NCBI RefSeq assembly: GCF_011578285.1
Contig: NZ_CP049916.1
Coordinates: forward strand, 2,666,001-2,730,000
Source: Acinetobacter lanii
Lineage (GTDB): Bacteria; Pseudomonadota; Gammaproteobacteria; Pseudomonadales; Moraxellaceae
Length of the DNA: 64,000 bases
Direction of reading: 5' to 3'
The translations under genes and the position numbers were made by a program. Below are positions 20,538 through 33,879 of this stretch, piece after piece. Under the pieces are notes generated by a model that ran no database searches, had not been told where the DNA came from, and saw only the letters and a program-made list of their open reading frames with translations. How positions within the stretch are numbered: the first letter of the stretch is position 1; the number at the start of each line of letters is the position of its first letter.

Positions 20538-21995
20538 TTAGATCAAGACTTTTCGATCAGATGACGCAGGAATATGTAACGATTCGCGATATTTCGCCAC
20601 CGTCCGTCGAGCCACATCGATACCATCATCGTTTAATAGTTTTGCCAAAGAATTATCTGACAGTGGTTTACGTGGATTTTCTTCCGCGATTAACTTTTTA
20701 ATTTTAGCCCGTATCGCAGTTGAAGATGCTTCGCCACCGGTTGTGGTGCCCACATGACTCGAAAAGAAATATTTCAACTCAAATAAACCACGCGGCGTCA
20801 GCAAAAATTTATTGGTGGTGACCCGAGAAACAGTCGACTCATGCAGCTCGACTTCTTCAGCCACATCACGAAGCACCAATGGCTTCATGCCTTCTGCACC
20901 AATTTCCAAAAATGCCCGTTGATGCTCTACAATACAGGTGGCGACTTTTAATAAGGTCTTATGACGCTCATCAACACTTTTAATAAAGTTTTTGGCATCG
21001 AGCATTTGATTGCGCAAATACTGATTATCGGCACTTTGATCAGCACGACGGATCATGTTGGCATAAAAAGAATTCACGCGTAGTTTAGGCACAATGTCTG
21101 GATTCAATTGCACATGCCAACTGTCATTCTTTTTCGATACCACCACATCTGGAATTTGGTATTCAGATTCTTTGGCTTCAAAAGCCAGCCCAGGGTAAGC
21201 CTGCAAGGTTTTCAGCAACTCAATGCCCTGTTTCAGTTGCTCAATTTTAAATCCTGTTTGCTTGATCAAACGATTGACATCATTGGCTATTAAAAGATCA
21301 TGGTGTTTCAGCAACATTAACGCTTCTTGACGTGCAAGAGTGGTTTTTGGCAAAACATCCAACTGAATAAATAAACATTCAACCAAACTTCTTGCCCCCA
21401 CGCCACATGGGTCAAGACGTTGAATATGTTTCAGGACAACAGCCACTTCATCAAGTTCGACTTCTTCGTCATAATCCATTTGTTCAAGCAGATGCTGAAC
21501 TGCATGTTGGATCTCTTCTAAGCTTTCATCTAAGAAACCTTTGTCGTCTAAAGCATCCACGATGCAATAGGCAATCAAACGATCGATGTGTGAAAAATTG
21601 AGTAAATTGACTTGCTCAAGCACATGATCTTTTAAAGTAGTATGACCTTGTCGATTATCTTCTCGCTCTTCAAACTCAGGCATTTCCATGGCTGTGGATT
21701 GATGGGTATACACATCATCCCAATCGGTGTCTACCGGCAGGTCATTGGGCAAATGGTCTGCATTAATCTCATGGGTCAGATCTGCACTTGATTGTTCAGC
21801 ATGAATCTCTTCTAGACTTTGCGTTGCATTTTCTTCCTCCACTTTTTCAAGCAAAGGATTACTTTCAAGTTGTAATTGCACTTCTTGTTCGAGTTCTAAA
21901 CTCGACAATTGCAATAAACGAATCGCTTGTTGTAATTGAGGGGTTAAGGACAAAGAATTTGAGACTTTAAGTCCTAACGATAATTTCATATTCAA
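20538..21995 (-). CDS. rpoN: RNA polymerase sigma-54 factor RpoN
   Basis: Sigma-54 recognises -24/-12 promoters and depends on AAA+ activators. The 485-residue protein has region I at the N-terminus (LTPQLQQAIRLLQLSSLELE), a long acidic region II, and the C-terminal RpoN box ARRTVAKYRE followed by the family's typical end. Length and order are normal. It is divergent from the glutamate transporter operon across a 510-base gap; lptB, often found upstream, is absent here. Confidence 0.96.
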   Translation of the reverse strand: MNMKLSLGLKVSNSLSLTPQLQQAIRLLQLSSLELEQEVQLQLESNPLLEKVEEENATQSLEEIHAEQSSADLTHEINADHLPNDLPVDTDWDDVYTHQSTAMEMPEFEEREDNRQGHTTLKDHVLEQVNLLNFSHIDRLIAYCIVDALDDKGFLDESLEEIQHAVQHLLEQMDYDEEVELDEVAVVLKHIQRLDPCGVGARSLVECLFIQLDVLPKTTLARQEALMLLKHHDLLIANDVNRLIKQTGFKIEQLKQGIELLKTLQAYPGLAFEAKESEYQIPDVVVSKKNDSWHVQLNPDIVPKLRVNSFYANMIRRADQSADNQYLRNQMLDAKNFIKSVDERHKTLLKVATCIVEHQRAFLEIGAEGMKPLVLRDVAEEVELHESTVSRVTTNKFLLTPRGLFELKYFFSSHVGTTTGGEASSTAIRAKIKKLIAEENPRKPLSDNSLAKLLNDDGIDVARRTVAKYRESLHIPASSDRKVLI

Positions 21996-22505
21996 TCACT
22001 TCCCCTGTCTTATAATTCTCAAGCAAGAAACATGCCTAATATTTTTATAACACAAGTTTTAAGCTTTGGGAAAGTTTATTTTTAAATCATTTTAATCATG
22101 GAAGTCACAATAAAATCTATTAAATCAATCATTTTATTTTAATATATTGATCAACATCATTTTGACATGTCATTGGTGATGATGACTGCCGTTATGTTTT
22201 TCACGCTTTCCACCATCAAGCATAAAAATAGCCCTAAAAAGCACATCCACCAAATAAATAGCAAATGGACTATTCATATTATGTGTTTTCAATACAATAA
22301 AATGAGTTGAATGTGATTACCTTGGCACAGAATTGCTCAGGCATATATCTTTTTTAATTCTTTACTTATGACAGGCAAGCGTATAAAAATATTGTCAGGG
22401 TGACTATAAATCATACACATGGAAATGTGGTATGAATTTTGAATAACCAAAAGTAATTAATTTTTATAAATACGGTCAACCATCAAAATTAGAAATGGAG
22501 ATTTC
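21996..22505. other. Divergent control region between rpoN and gltI
   Basis: This 510-base AT-rich stretch has no credible reading frame. It must hold the rpoN promoter on one strand and the glt promoter on the other. The only motif I can point to is a sigma-54-like element at 22322-22337. Confidence 0.7.
22322..22337 (+). promoter_or_regulatory. Sigma-54-like element with one-base-short spacing
   Basis: The sequence TTGGCACAGAATTGCT has the GG and GC elements of a -24/-12 promoter, but only 9 bases separate GG from GC where 10 is standard. It lies 169 bases before gltI. As spacing is strict for sigma-54, function is doubtful. Confidence 0.3.
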
Positions 22506-23408
22506 ATGATGAAGAAATTATCAACAAAAGTACTGCTATCTGCGCTCGGTGTGGTTTTAGCGGGTGGTGCGTTCTCTCAAGTTCAAGCAGCAGACACTTT
22601 AGCCAAAATTAAAGCCTCAGGTAAAGTCGTGATTGGATATCGTGAATCATCCGATCCAATTTCATATATCGTGGGTGGTAAACCGCTCGGCTATGCAGTT
22701 GATATCTGTAATACCGTTGCTGCAGAACTCAAAAAAGAATTGAAACTACCCAACCTTAAAGTTGAATACAAACCGGTAACGTCTTCGACCCGTATTCCAG
22801 AAATGTTAGCGGGTAACATCGATATGGAATGTGGTACCACCACCAACTCCATTCAACGCCAGCAACAAGTCAGCTTTTCAACCAACTACTATGCCACTGA
22901 AGTACGTATGGCGGTAAAAGCCAATTCTACAGTTAAAGATTTAGGTGATTTAAATGGTAAAGCTGTCGCAACCACACAAGGTACAACTTCTGATAAATAC
23001 ATCAAAATGGGTGCTAAAGGTGAGCAAGTGAAAGTCACCAATGTCTACGGTAAAGATCATTCTGACTCTTTTGCTATGGTGGCATCTGGTCGTGCTGCTG
23101 CATTCGTGATGGATGACAATATTTTGGCAGGCTTGATTGCTAAATCTTCAAATCCAAAAGACTTTAAAATCGTAGGTCCTGTTCTGTCTTCTGAACCATA
23201 CGGCATCATGCTGCCTAAAGGTGATGTTGCCTTTAAAAAAGTGGCGGATCGCGTTGTGAACAGTATGTGGAAAAATGGCCAAATGGCAGCACTGTATAAA
23301 AAATGGTTCTTGTCACCAATTCCACCTAAAAATATTAATTTAAATATGCCAATGAGTAGCTCTTATAACAAGCTGAAAGCAGCTCCAAACGACAAAGGGA
23401 TTAACTAA
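22506..23408 (+). CDS. gltI: Glutamate/aspartate ABC transporter, periplasmic binding protein
   Basis: The 300-residue protein has a signal peptide (MMKKLSTKVLLSALGVVLAG... with cleavage near VQA-AD) and the family 3 solute-binding fold. It contains GYRESSDPISYIVGGKPLGY and IDMECGTTTNSIQRQQQVSF, which are typical of GltI rather than of glutamine or histidine binders. It captures glutamate and aspartate in the periplasm for GltJK-L. A GGAG ribosome site precedes the first ATG. A hairpin after the gene probably lets the binding protein be made in excess over the membrane parts. Confidence 0.93.
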   Translation: MMKKLSTKVLLSALGVVLAGGAFSQVQAADTLAKIKASGKVVIGYRESSDPISYIVGGKPLGYAVDICNTVAAELKKELKLPNLKVEYKPVTSSTRIPEMLAGNIDMECGTTTNSIQRQQQVSFSTNYYATEVRMAVKANSTVKDLGDLNGKAVATTQGTTSDKYIKMGAKGEQVKVTNVYGKDHSDSFAMVASGRAAAFVMDDNILAGLIAKSSNPKDFKIVGPVLSSEPYGIMLPKGDVAFKKVADRVVNSMWKNGQMAALYKKWFLSPIPPKNINLNMPMSSSYNKLKAAPNDKGIN

Positions 23409-23429
23409 TATCGCGTTATCCAAATCAAT

Positions 23430-23463
23430 GAAGCCAAAGCATATCGCATGCTTTGGCTTCTTT
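23430..23463 (+). terminator. Attenuating hairpin between gltI and gltJ
   Basis: A 13-base perfect inverted repeat (gaagccaaagcat and atgctttggcttc, loop atcgc) is followed by only three T. It is likely to stabilise the gltI mRNA end or partly terminate, with read-through into gltJKL. Confidence 0.7.
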
Positions 23464-23496
23464 CATACAGAAAAATAATTTACTCAAGGAGCACAC

Positions 23497-24339
23497 ATGT
23501 CAGTTGGCTCACTGAATTGGACTGCTTATTGCTTAGCATCAAATGAATATGGGGAAGATAAAGCCACTTGGGCTGAATCGATCTGCAAAGCGATTGGTGG
23601 AACAAGTTACTCTCCCGTTGCAGATGCACCCACATGGTTACAAATTTTGGGATCAGGCGTGTGGACCATGCTTTGGACCGCATTTCTTGCTTTTGTGATC
23701 GCCTTTTTATTGGGCTCTCTCCTCGGCATTATGCGTACTTTACCCAACAAAGTCCTGTCATTTATCGGCACATGCTATGTCGAACTTTTCCGAAATATCC
23801 CTTTAATTGTTCAACTCTTTTTTTGGGCTTTTGTTTTCCCACAACTGTTACCTTTAAGCATGAGTACAGGAAGTGGTGAAATGGTTGCAGGAGGTTGGTG
23901 GCAAAATATCTTAAATGACAATCCAGCCATCATCGGGGTCTTTGCCTTAGGTCTATACACTGCAGCACGTGTGGCAGAACAAGTTCGAGCAGGGATCAAT
24001 ACGGTTTCAAAAGGTCAAAAAAATGCCGCTTTTGCGATTGGACTCACTCAAAAGCAAAGTTATCGCTATGTGATTTTACCTGTGGCTTATCGAATTGTCT
24101 GGCCGACCCTAACCTCTGAAGCCATGAACGTCTTTAAAAACTCAGCAGTGCTCTTTGCACTCAGTGTTTTAAATTTCTTTGCCTACACCAAAACCATGCG
24201 TGAAGAAACCTCTCAAGACATCGTGATCTTGATTTTATCGACCCCCGTATATTTGGTCATCACCTACTGTATTAAATACTTAATGGCTTGGGTGGAAAAA
24301 CGAATGGCTGTTCCAGGTCTTGGCTCAGGAGGGAAATAA
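23497..24339 (+). CDS. gltJ: Glutamate/aspartate ABC transporter permease GltJ
   Basis: This is an inner-membrane permease of 280 residues of the polar amino acid (HisMQ) type. Several hydrophobic helices are visible. The cytoplasmic EAA loop reads EQVRAGINTVSKGQKNAAFA, the site that contacts the ATPase. The N-terminus has a longer periplasmic segment than GltK, as is usual for GltJ. An AAGGAG ribosome site precedes the ATG, and the stop is 2 bases from gltK. Confidence 0.93.
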   Translation: MSVGSLNWTAYCLASNEYGEDKATWAESICKAIGGTSYSPVADAPTWLQILGSGVWTMLWTAFLAFVIAFLLGSLLGIMRTLPNKVLSFIGTCYVELFRNIPLIVQLFFWAFVFPQLLPLSMSTGSGEMVAGGWWQNILNDNPAIIGVFALGLYTAARVAEQVRAGINTVSKGQKNAAFAIGLTQKQSYRYVILPVAYRIVWPTLTSEAMNVFKNSAVLFALSVLNFFAYTKTMREETSQDIVILILSTPVYLVITYCIKYLMAWVEKRMAVPGLGSGGK

Positions 24340-24341
24340 TC

Positions 24342-25019
24342 ATGGATTTTAGTGTTTTACAAAATCAAGATGTGTTGAACACCCTTGCTGATGGTTTTAA
24401 ATTTACTGTAACAGTGACCGTGCTATCCATTATTGGCGGCATCTTAATTGGCACCCCTCTGGCCATGATGCGCTTGTCTAGCAACAAAATTGCCAGTGGC
24501 TTTGCCAAATTTTACGTCGATTTCTTTCGTGGCGTTCCACTGATTCAGGTCATTTTTATTTTCTATTTCTTGCTACCCAAATTTTTCGATTTTCAATCGC
24601 ATATTTATTGGGGACCGTTATTTTCCAGTGTAGTGACCTTTGCGATTTTTGAAGCTGCTTTCTTCTCTGAAATTGTACGCTCAGGGATTCAGTCGGTGTC
24701 GAAAGGTCAGGTGAATGCCGGTTATGCGCTGGGTTTCACTTATGGTCAAACCATGTCTAATGTGATTTTGCCACAGGCTTTTCGCAATATGCTCCCAGTC
24801 ATTTTGACCCAGTCTATTGTGCTCTTCCAAGACGTTTCATTGGTCTACGTGATTAGTGCCCCTGACTTCTTGGGCAATGCCAATACGCTTGCCAATACAT
24901 ATGGTTCAGAAACCAAAGCCGTATTCTATTTAATCGTAGCTGTAGTTTATTTCTGTATTTCCTTTGCGCTTTCACAGCTTGTGAAACGTTTACATCAAAA
25001 AATAGCCATTATTCGATAA
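24342..25019 (+). CDS. gltK: Glutamate/aspartate ABC transporter permease GltK
   Basis: This is the second permease of the importer, 225 residues from the ATG at 24342 ([12 protein letters not shown]). A longer frame begins at 24288, inside gltJ, but its extra residues are not membrane-like and a GGAGGG ribosome site supports the later start. The EAA loop is [20 protein letters not shown]. It pairs with GltJ to form the membrane channel. Confidence 0.93.
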   Translation: MDFSVLQNQDVLNTLADGFKFTVTVTVLSIIGGILIGTPLAMMRLSSNKIASGFAKFYVDFFRGVPLIQVIFIFYFLLPKFFDFQSHIYWGPLFSSVVTFAIFEAAFFSEIVRSGIQSVSKGQVNAGYALGFTYGQTMSNVILPQAFRNMLPVILTQSIVLFQDVSLVYVISAPDFLGNANTLANTYGSETKAVFYLIVAVVYFCISFALSQLVKRLHQKIAIIR

Positions 25020-25030
25020 GGAGAATCCAA

Positions 25031-25774
25031 ATGCCAATGATAGAAATACAAGATGTCTCAAAATGGTATGGAGATTTTCAGGTCTTAACCGACTGTACTA
25101 CCTCTATCGAAAAAGGTGAAGTTGTGGTGGTCTGTGGACCATCAGGTTCAGGTAAATCGACTTTAATTAAAACAGTGAATGCCTTGGAACCCTTTCAAAA
25201 AGGTAACATCATTGTCGATGGTACACCATTAAAAGATGCCAATACTGATCTTTCCAAGTTTCGTTCTCGCGTGGGAATGGTGTTTCAACACTTTGAACTG
25301 TTTCCCCACATGACCGTTTTGGATAATCTCACCATTGGTCAAATCAAAGTACTGAATCGCTCTAAAGATGAAGCGAAAAAGAAAGCACTTCAATACTTAG
25401 AACGCGTGGGTTTAACCGCACATAAAGATAAGTTTCCGGGGCAACTCTCTGGGGGTCAACAACAACGTGTCGCAATAGCACGGGGGTTGTGCATGGATCC
25501 TGTATGCATGTTGTTTGATGAACCCACTTCAGCTCTTGACCCTGAAATGGTAGGTGAAGTTTTAGAGGTCATGACCCAACTTGCCAAAGAAGGCATGACC
25601 ATGATGTGTGTCACCCATGAAATGGGATTTGCACGTAAAGTCTCCAGTCGGGTGATTTTTATGGATCAAGGTAAAATCTTAGAGGATTGTGCAACTCAGG
25701 ATTTCTTTAATAAACCTGAAGAACGACATGAACGTACTAAAATCTTCTTAGATAAAATTTCTGCTGTGCATTAA
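25031..25774 (+). CDS. gltL: Glutamate/aspartate ABC transporter ATPase GltL
   Basis: This is the ATP-binding subunit of 247 residues, a normal length. Walker A is GPSGSGKST, the signature is LSGGQQQR, and Walker B is [12 protein letters not shown] followed by the H-loop in VTHEMGFA. It powers uptake through GltJK. AAGGAGAA precedes the start; the second methionine (MIEIQDVS) is also possible. The operon ends at a terminator immediately after this gene. Confidence 0.95.
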   Translation: MPMIEIQDVSKWYGDFQVLTDCTTSIEKGEVVVVCGPSGSGKSTLIKTVNALEPFQKGNIIVDGTPLKDANTDLSKFRSRVGMVFQHFELFPHMTVLDNLTIGQIKVLNRSKDEAKKKALQYLERVGLTAHKDKFPGQLSGGQQQRVAIARGLCMDPVCMLFDEPTSALDPEMVGEVLEVMTQLAKEGMTMMCVTHEMGFARKVSSRVIFMDQGKILEDCATQDFFNKPEERHERTKIFLDKISAVH

Positions 25775-25780
25775 TGAAAA

Positions 25781-25805
25781 GCCCCTCAATCGAGGGTCTT
25801 TTTTT
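25781..25805 (+). terminator. Terminator of the glt operon
   Basis: A short stem (ccctc/gaggg, loop aatc) is followed by seven or more T. It stands between convergent gltL and the M20 peptidase gene. Confidence 0.75.
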
Positions 25806-25815
25806 AAACGACTTT

Positions 25816-27102
25816 TTATTTTGAAGCATCCACAATTAAACGCGTTGCCAAATACAATCTAGGCACGATACTGTCGATTAAAATATATTCAGCAGCATCG
25901 GAATGAGCACCATCACCTGAAAGTCCCATGCCCTCAATCACCGCAGCTTTAGATTTTAATCCTGCAAATGCGGCATCTGTGCCCCCACCGGTAGGTATTG
26001 TTGAAACTTTGAGATCAAGTCCTAATTCATCTTTATAAATTTTTTGAGCTTTTTCAGCAAGTTTATGCGCACTGTCATTGGCTGCAAGTGGAGGACGACG
26101 AACCTCAAATTTGACCGCAACTTGACTGTCTGCCAATTTTTTATTTTTCACTTTATCAGCCAAGACTGTTTCGAGCTTTTCAAAATCTTTCACTTGTAAA
26201 GCACGAACATCTGCTTGAGCTGTCGCTTGATCTGGAATCACATTACGTGTTTTACCTGCACTGGCAACCGTCCAATTCAGTTTTAAACCTGTTTTGGGAT
26301 CACTTAAATCCTGTAACTGTCCAATTTGGTGCGCAAGTTCAGTGAGTGCGTTTACGCCTGCTTCAGGTTTAACCCCTGCATGCGAACCCATACCTTTAAT
26401 ATCAAGATAAGCAGCCCCAATGCCACTAGTGGCTAGGCGTAAATTTCCATCTTTTCCACCCCCTTCAAACGAAAAGACGATATCTTGATCTTGGGCAGTT
26501 TCCGTAATGAGTTTACGTGAACCCGGAGAACTAATCTCTTCATCCGAGTTGAACAACACGGTTAGAGTGCCATAATCTTGATAGTTCAATTTTTTTAGAA
26601 TATTGATAATATGCAAGCCTGCCGCAATTCCTTGCTTATCATCGATAATCCCTAGACCATAGGCTTTATTAGCTTCAATTCTAAACGGTTGGTCTTTTAA
26701 CATTCCCTTTTGATATACAGTATCCATATGGCCAATCAACATAATTTTAGATTTACCTTTGCCCTTAAACACCGCTTTGACCATCGGTCCTACTTTTTCA
26801 GGCGTATCATCCATACGATATACATCCGTACTTTGAATAATCTCTACCGCACCTCCTTGTGCTTTAAGTTTATCTGCAACCACTTGAGCAATGTGATTTA
26901 GCCCTTCAATATCTTTACTTCCTGATTCAATATGCACCAATTCTTTTAATGTATCTAAATAGGCCTGTTGATCTTCAGTGACTACTTTTTTGATTTCCTC
27001 AGGAGTTACTGCAAACACAGTAGATGCTGTAAACAGCGTACTTAACCCCAATAATGCAATTTTAGAATAAATTGTTAAATTAGATTCGCGCGCTTTTTTC
27101 AT
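25816..27102 (-). CDS. Exported M20 glutamate carboxypeptidase (carboxypeptidase G2-like)
   Basis: The 428-residue protein has an N-terminal signal region (hydrophobic at 12-30, cleavage near TVFA) and an M20 metallopeptidase fold. The two-zinc site is visible: H125 and D127 in LIGHMDTVY, D154 or D155 in GIIDDKQG, the catalytic pair E188-E189 in NSDEEIS, and a late histidine in GAHSDAAEY. The lid domain separates them. The closest well-known member is carboxypeptidase G2, which removes C-terminal glutamate from folates; several other M20 enzymes share these features. Its convergent position next to the glutamate importer fits glutamate release in the periplasm. Confidence 0.86.
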   Translation of the reverse strand: MKKARESNLTIYSKIALLGLSTLFTASTVFAVTPEEIKKVVTEDQQAYLDTLKELVHIESGSKDIEGLNHIAQVVADKLKAQGGAVEIIQSTDVYRMDDTPEKVGPMVKAVFKGKGKSKIMLIGHMDTVYQKGMLKDQPFRIEANKAYGLGIIDDKQGIAAGLHIINILKKLNYQDYGTLTVLFNSDEEISSPGSRKLITETAQDQDIVFSFEGGGKDGNLRLATSGIGAAYLDIKGMGSHAGVKPEAGVNALTELAHQIGQLQDLSDPKTGLKLNWTVASAGKTRNVIPDQATAQADVRALQVKDFEKLETVLADKVKNKKLADSQVAVKFEVRRPPLAANDSAHKLAEKAQKIYKDELGLDLKVSTIPTGGGTDAAFAGLKSKAAVIEGMGLSGDGAHSDAAEYILIDSIVPRLYLATRLIVDASK

Positions 27103-27337
27103 TATGATTTCCCTTATGATTTTGCTTTAGTACCTTGATCCAAATTCTAATATGTTTAATATTCAAGCAAATTTCAAGCCCAATAAAGACCAAACTCGTA
27201 TATAGCCCTTTTTTTGTTATATCGAATGCCACAGTAGAAACTATAAATAGCACAAATAATGATTCATTCCCGTTTTAGTAATTTTTCAATACTATTTTTA
27301 TTCTATTGAGCAGCCTTTTTAACTTTCTTTGGCGCAT

Positions 27338-27373
27338 AAAAAACACCCTGCTCATTAGAGTCAGGGTGTTTTT
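27338..27373 (-). terminator. Terminator of the rRNA operon
   Basis: A 12-13-base inverted repeat (arms around aacaccctg and cagggtgtt) lies just past the 5S gene and is U-rich on the minus strand. Confidence 0.88.
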
Positions 27374-27383
27374 AGGAATAATG

Positions 27384-27499
27384 AGCTGGCGATGACTTAC
27401 TCTCACATGGGTAACCCCACACTACCATCAGCGCTAAGAGGTTTCACTTCTGAGTTCGGGAAGGGATCAGGTGGTTCACTCTTGCTATTGTCGCCAGCA
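27384..27499 (-). rRNA. rrf: 5S ribosomal RNA
   Basis: The minus strand reads GCTGGCGACAATAGCAAGAG at the start and closes with the complementary CATCGCCAGC, giving the terminal 5S stem. The length is about 116 bases. It ends the rRNA operon about 170 bases after 23S. Ends are by comparison with the E. coli gene and may be off by a few bases. Confidence 0.95.
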
Positions 27500-27672
27500 C
27501 AACTGTTTATGGATACTCGCTTAGTCTTACGTTTATGCTAAGTGTTTTTCCAAATGAGTTATTAACAGAAATACTTGAGTTGTTTAGTTTAACTAGCTTG
27601 ATCACTAAATCAAGGTGTTTTGTAAGATATCGAATCAACTGATGCTTTATACAACAACTGTTTGGGTGTTGT

Positions 27673-30563
<2,891 letters not shown>

Positions 30564-31013
30564 ATACAACCCCAAACAGTCGTTAACCCTTACAAGTGGG
30601 GTTAGCAACAGATTGTGTCTTTCAACACGCTCATACAGTTGGCGTCTCGTAGATTTAACTACAGTACAGCTTCAATTAGATTCATATACCAAAACGCTTG
30701 ATTCAGTTAATTTCGCTAGTTCTCATTTCAATCACAGTTGTTAGTACTCAATAATAAATTATTGAACTCTAACTACCGTTCTCTCGATGAGTTAAACAAT
30801 TAATTTCAACTCAAATATATTCTGTTAATGATTGTCTACGTCCTCATCGGAGCGTAGCAACTGTGATAAATCACAGAAGTTAACAAGACGCGCATTATAC
30901 GCAGTTTCTTACTAATTTCTATAATCCAACCAACTGATCGCTTACTCAGTGCTCGAAGTATAACTTCTCGCTTAAATTTTAAGGAAAAGCAGTGCTTTTC
31001 TGATCTTAAAATT
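30564..31013 (-). other. tRNA-Ala to 23S spacer
   Basis: This is 450 bases of transcribed spacer with no gene. It contains the 5' arm of the 23S processing stem at its left end and is otherwise AT-rich. Confidence 0.85.
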
Positions 31014-31089
31014 TGGTGGAGACTAGGAGAGTCGAACTCCTGACCTCCTGCGTGCAAAGCAGGCGCTCTACCAACTAAGCTAAGTCCCC
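31014..31089 (-). tRNA. tRNA-Ala(TGC)
   Basis: 76 bases; the minus strand reads GGGGACTTAGCTTAGTTGG..., with anticodon loop TTTGCAC, the TTCGA T-loop and an encoded CCA. It sits in the 16S-23S spacer. Confidence 0.97.
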
Positions 31090-31163
31090 AGCTTATCATA
31101 TAGATTCGATATATCTTTACGTTCTGTTCGCTTCAGTACTTTCATACTGTGTTAGTCAGATAG

Positions 31164-31240
<77 letters not shown>

Positions 31241-31301
31241 TCAGATACATCTTCATGAAGAACAACTTGTTGTGGATTCTTACCGATCGTCAATCTTTCG
31301 T

Positions 31302-32840
<1,539 letters not shown>

Positions 32841-33043
32841 AATATTGCTTAGCGCCTTAAAGGGCGCCAATCTTGGCTCATCAATTTTCTGACAAATATT
32901 TCTCAAATAAACTTCGAGTAATTTCTACCATCAATCAATGAAAATAATTTCGATCAATCAACCAGTAAAAATCCACACAAGTTGTTCTTCATAATCTCTT
33001 AATGATCTTCTTAATGCTTCGTCAGCATCAAGCTAGGTCGGCT

Positions 33044-33071
33044 ATATTACTCTAAATTTCTAAAGAGTCAA
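33044..33071 (-). promoter_or_regulatory. rRNA promoter, proximal
   Basis: Minus strand: TTGACT, 16 bases, then TAATAT. It is followed by a GC-rich stretch (agccgacct) of the kind that makes rRNA promoters sensitive to the stringent response. Confidence 0.72.
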
Positions 33072-33183
33072 CCAGTAATTCAAATTATTTTCAAACTTTC
33101 TTCCTAAAACCCAACTCAACCAATCTTAGCTAAGTCACTGTTTTATCAGAAGTTTTAATCTTCATCACCGCCGATGGATGTGC

Positions 33184-33211
33184 ATTCTACAGGATTTCAG
33201 AACTGATACAA
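33184..33211 (-). promoter_or_regulatory. rRNA promoter, distal
   Basis: Minus strand: TTGTAT, 16 bases, then TAGAAT, again followed by a G/C-rich start region. It lies 140 bases upstream of the proximal promoter. Confidence 0.5.
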
Positions 33212-33370
33212 CCCCTTTTATTCAATATTTTCAAAATTACCCATTGAGTGTTTATTTATTCTACAATATTGGTGTTTTTAAGCTTTTTTTAATCATTTAT
33301 TGAGCTATTTATATTTATTTTTTTTCATTACAATAGCCAAATACTAAAATTCAAAACATTTATTCGACGC

Positions 33371-33874
33371 ATGGCATTATTTATAAATAGAAAAAGCATC
33401 TGTTTTGGCTTACTACTGACATTAAGTAGTTTTTGCTATGCCAATTCGACGCATAATATTTATATGATGACCTTATCGGTTCTGAGCTATGTGAAATGGA
33501 CCAATGAAAATCCCACTTTATGTGTGGTTGAAAACCCCACCACCTCTAGTTTATTTAACCAGACATTCTCGCAGCAGAAATCTAAATTCAAAGTAGCGCT
33601 AATTATAGCAACTGACATCAGTAGCAAAACTTGTGATGCAGTGTTTTTTAGCCAGTCCAATCCCAGCTTCGAACAGAAAACCATTAATAATGCTGCTAAT
33701 CGCTCAATTCTCTCTTTTAGCAATAACAATCCTGATTGCGAAATTGGCAGCGTGTTCTGCTTATATAGCTCTAAATCTGGAAATACGCGTTTTAAAGTTA
33801 ATTTAGACAGTCTAGCCAAAACTAAAATTCATATAGACCCTCGCGTCTTGCTCTTAGCGCAAAATCAGGAGTAA
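33371..33874 (+). CDS. yfiR: YfiR-family periplasmic regulator
   Basis: In Pseudomonas aeruginosa YfiR is a small periplasmic protein that holds the diguanylate cyclase YfiN inactive. This 167-residue protein has a signal peptide (cleavage near FCYA-NS). Its mature cysteines sit at 51, 88, 123 and 130, matching the two disulfide pairs described for YfiR, including the 7-residue gap of the second pair. The hydrophobic SYVKWTNENPTLCV segment is typical of the family. It is first in a tight yfiR-yfiN-yfiB run. No strong ribosome site precedes the ATG. Confidence 0.84.
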   Translation: MALFINRKSICFGLLLTLSSFCYANSTHNIYMMTLSVLSYVKWTNENPTLCVVENPTTSSLFNQTFSQQKSKFKVALIIATDISSKTCDAVFFSQSNPSFEQKTINNAANRSILSFSNNNPDCEIGSVFCLYSSKSGNTRFKVNLDSLAKTKIHIDPRVLLLAQNQE

Positions 33875-33879
33875 GGCAG

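Larger units (their letters stand above)
32841..33370 (-). other. rRNA operon leader and promoter region
   Basis: This is 530 bases without a gene. The part nearest 16S is the transcribed leader with the upstream arm of the 16S processing stem. Two promoter-like pairs lie further out, at 33044-33071 and 33184-33211. The last 160 bases, AT-rich, also hold the start of the divergent yfiR transcript. Confidence 0.75.
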
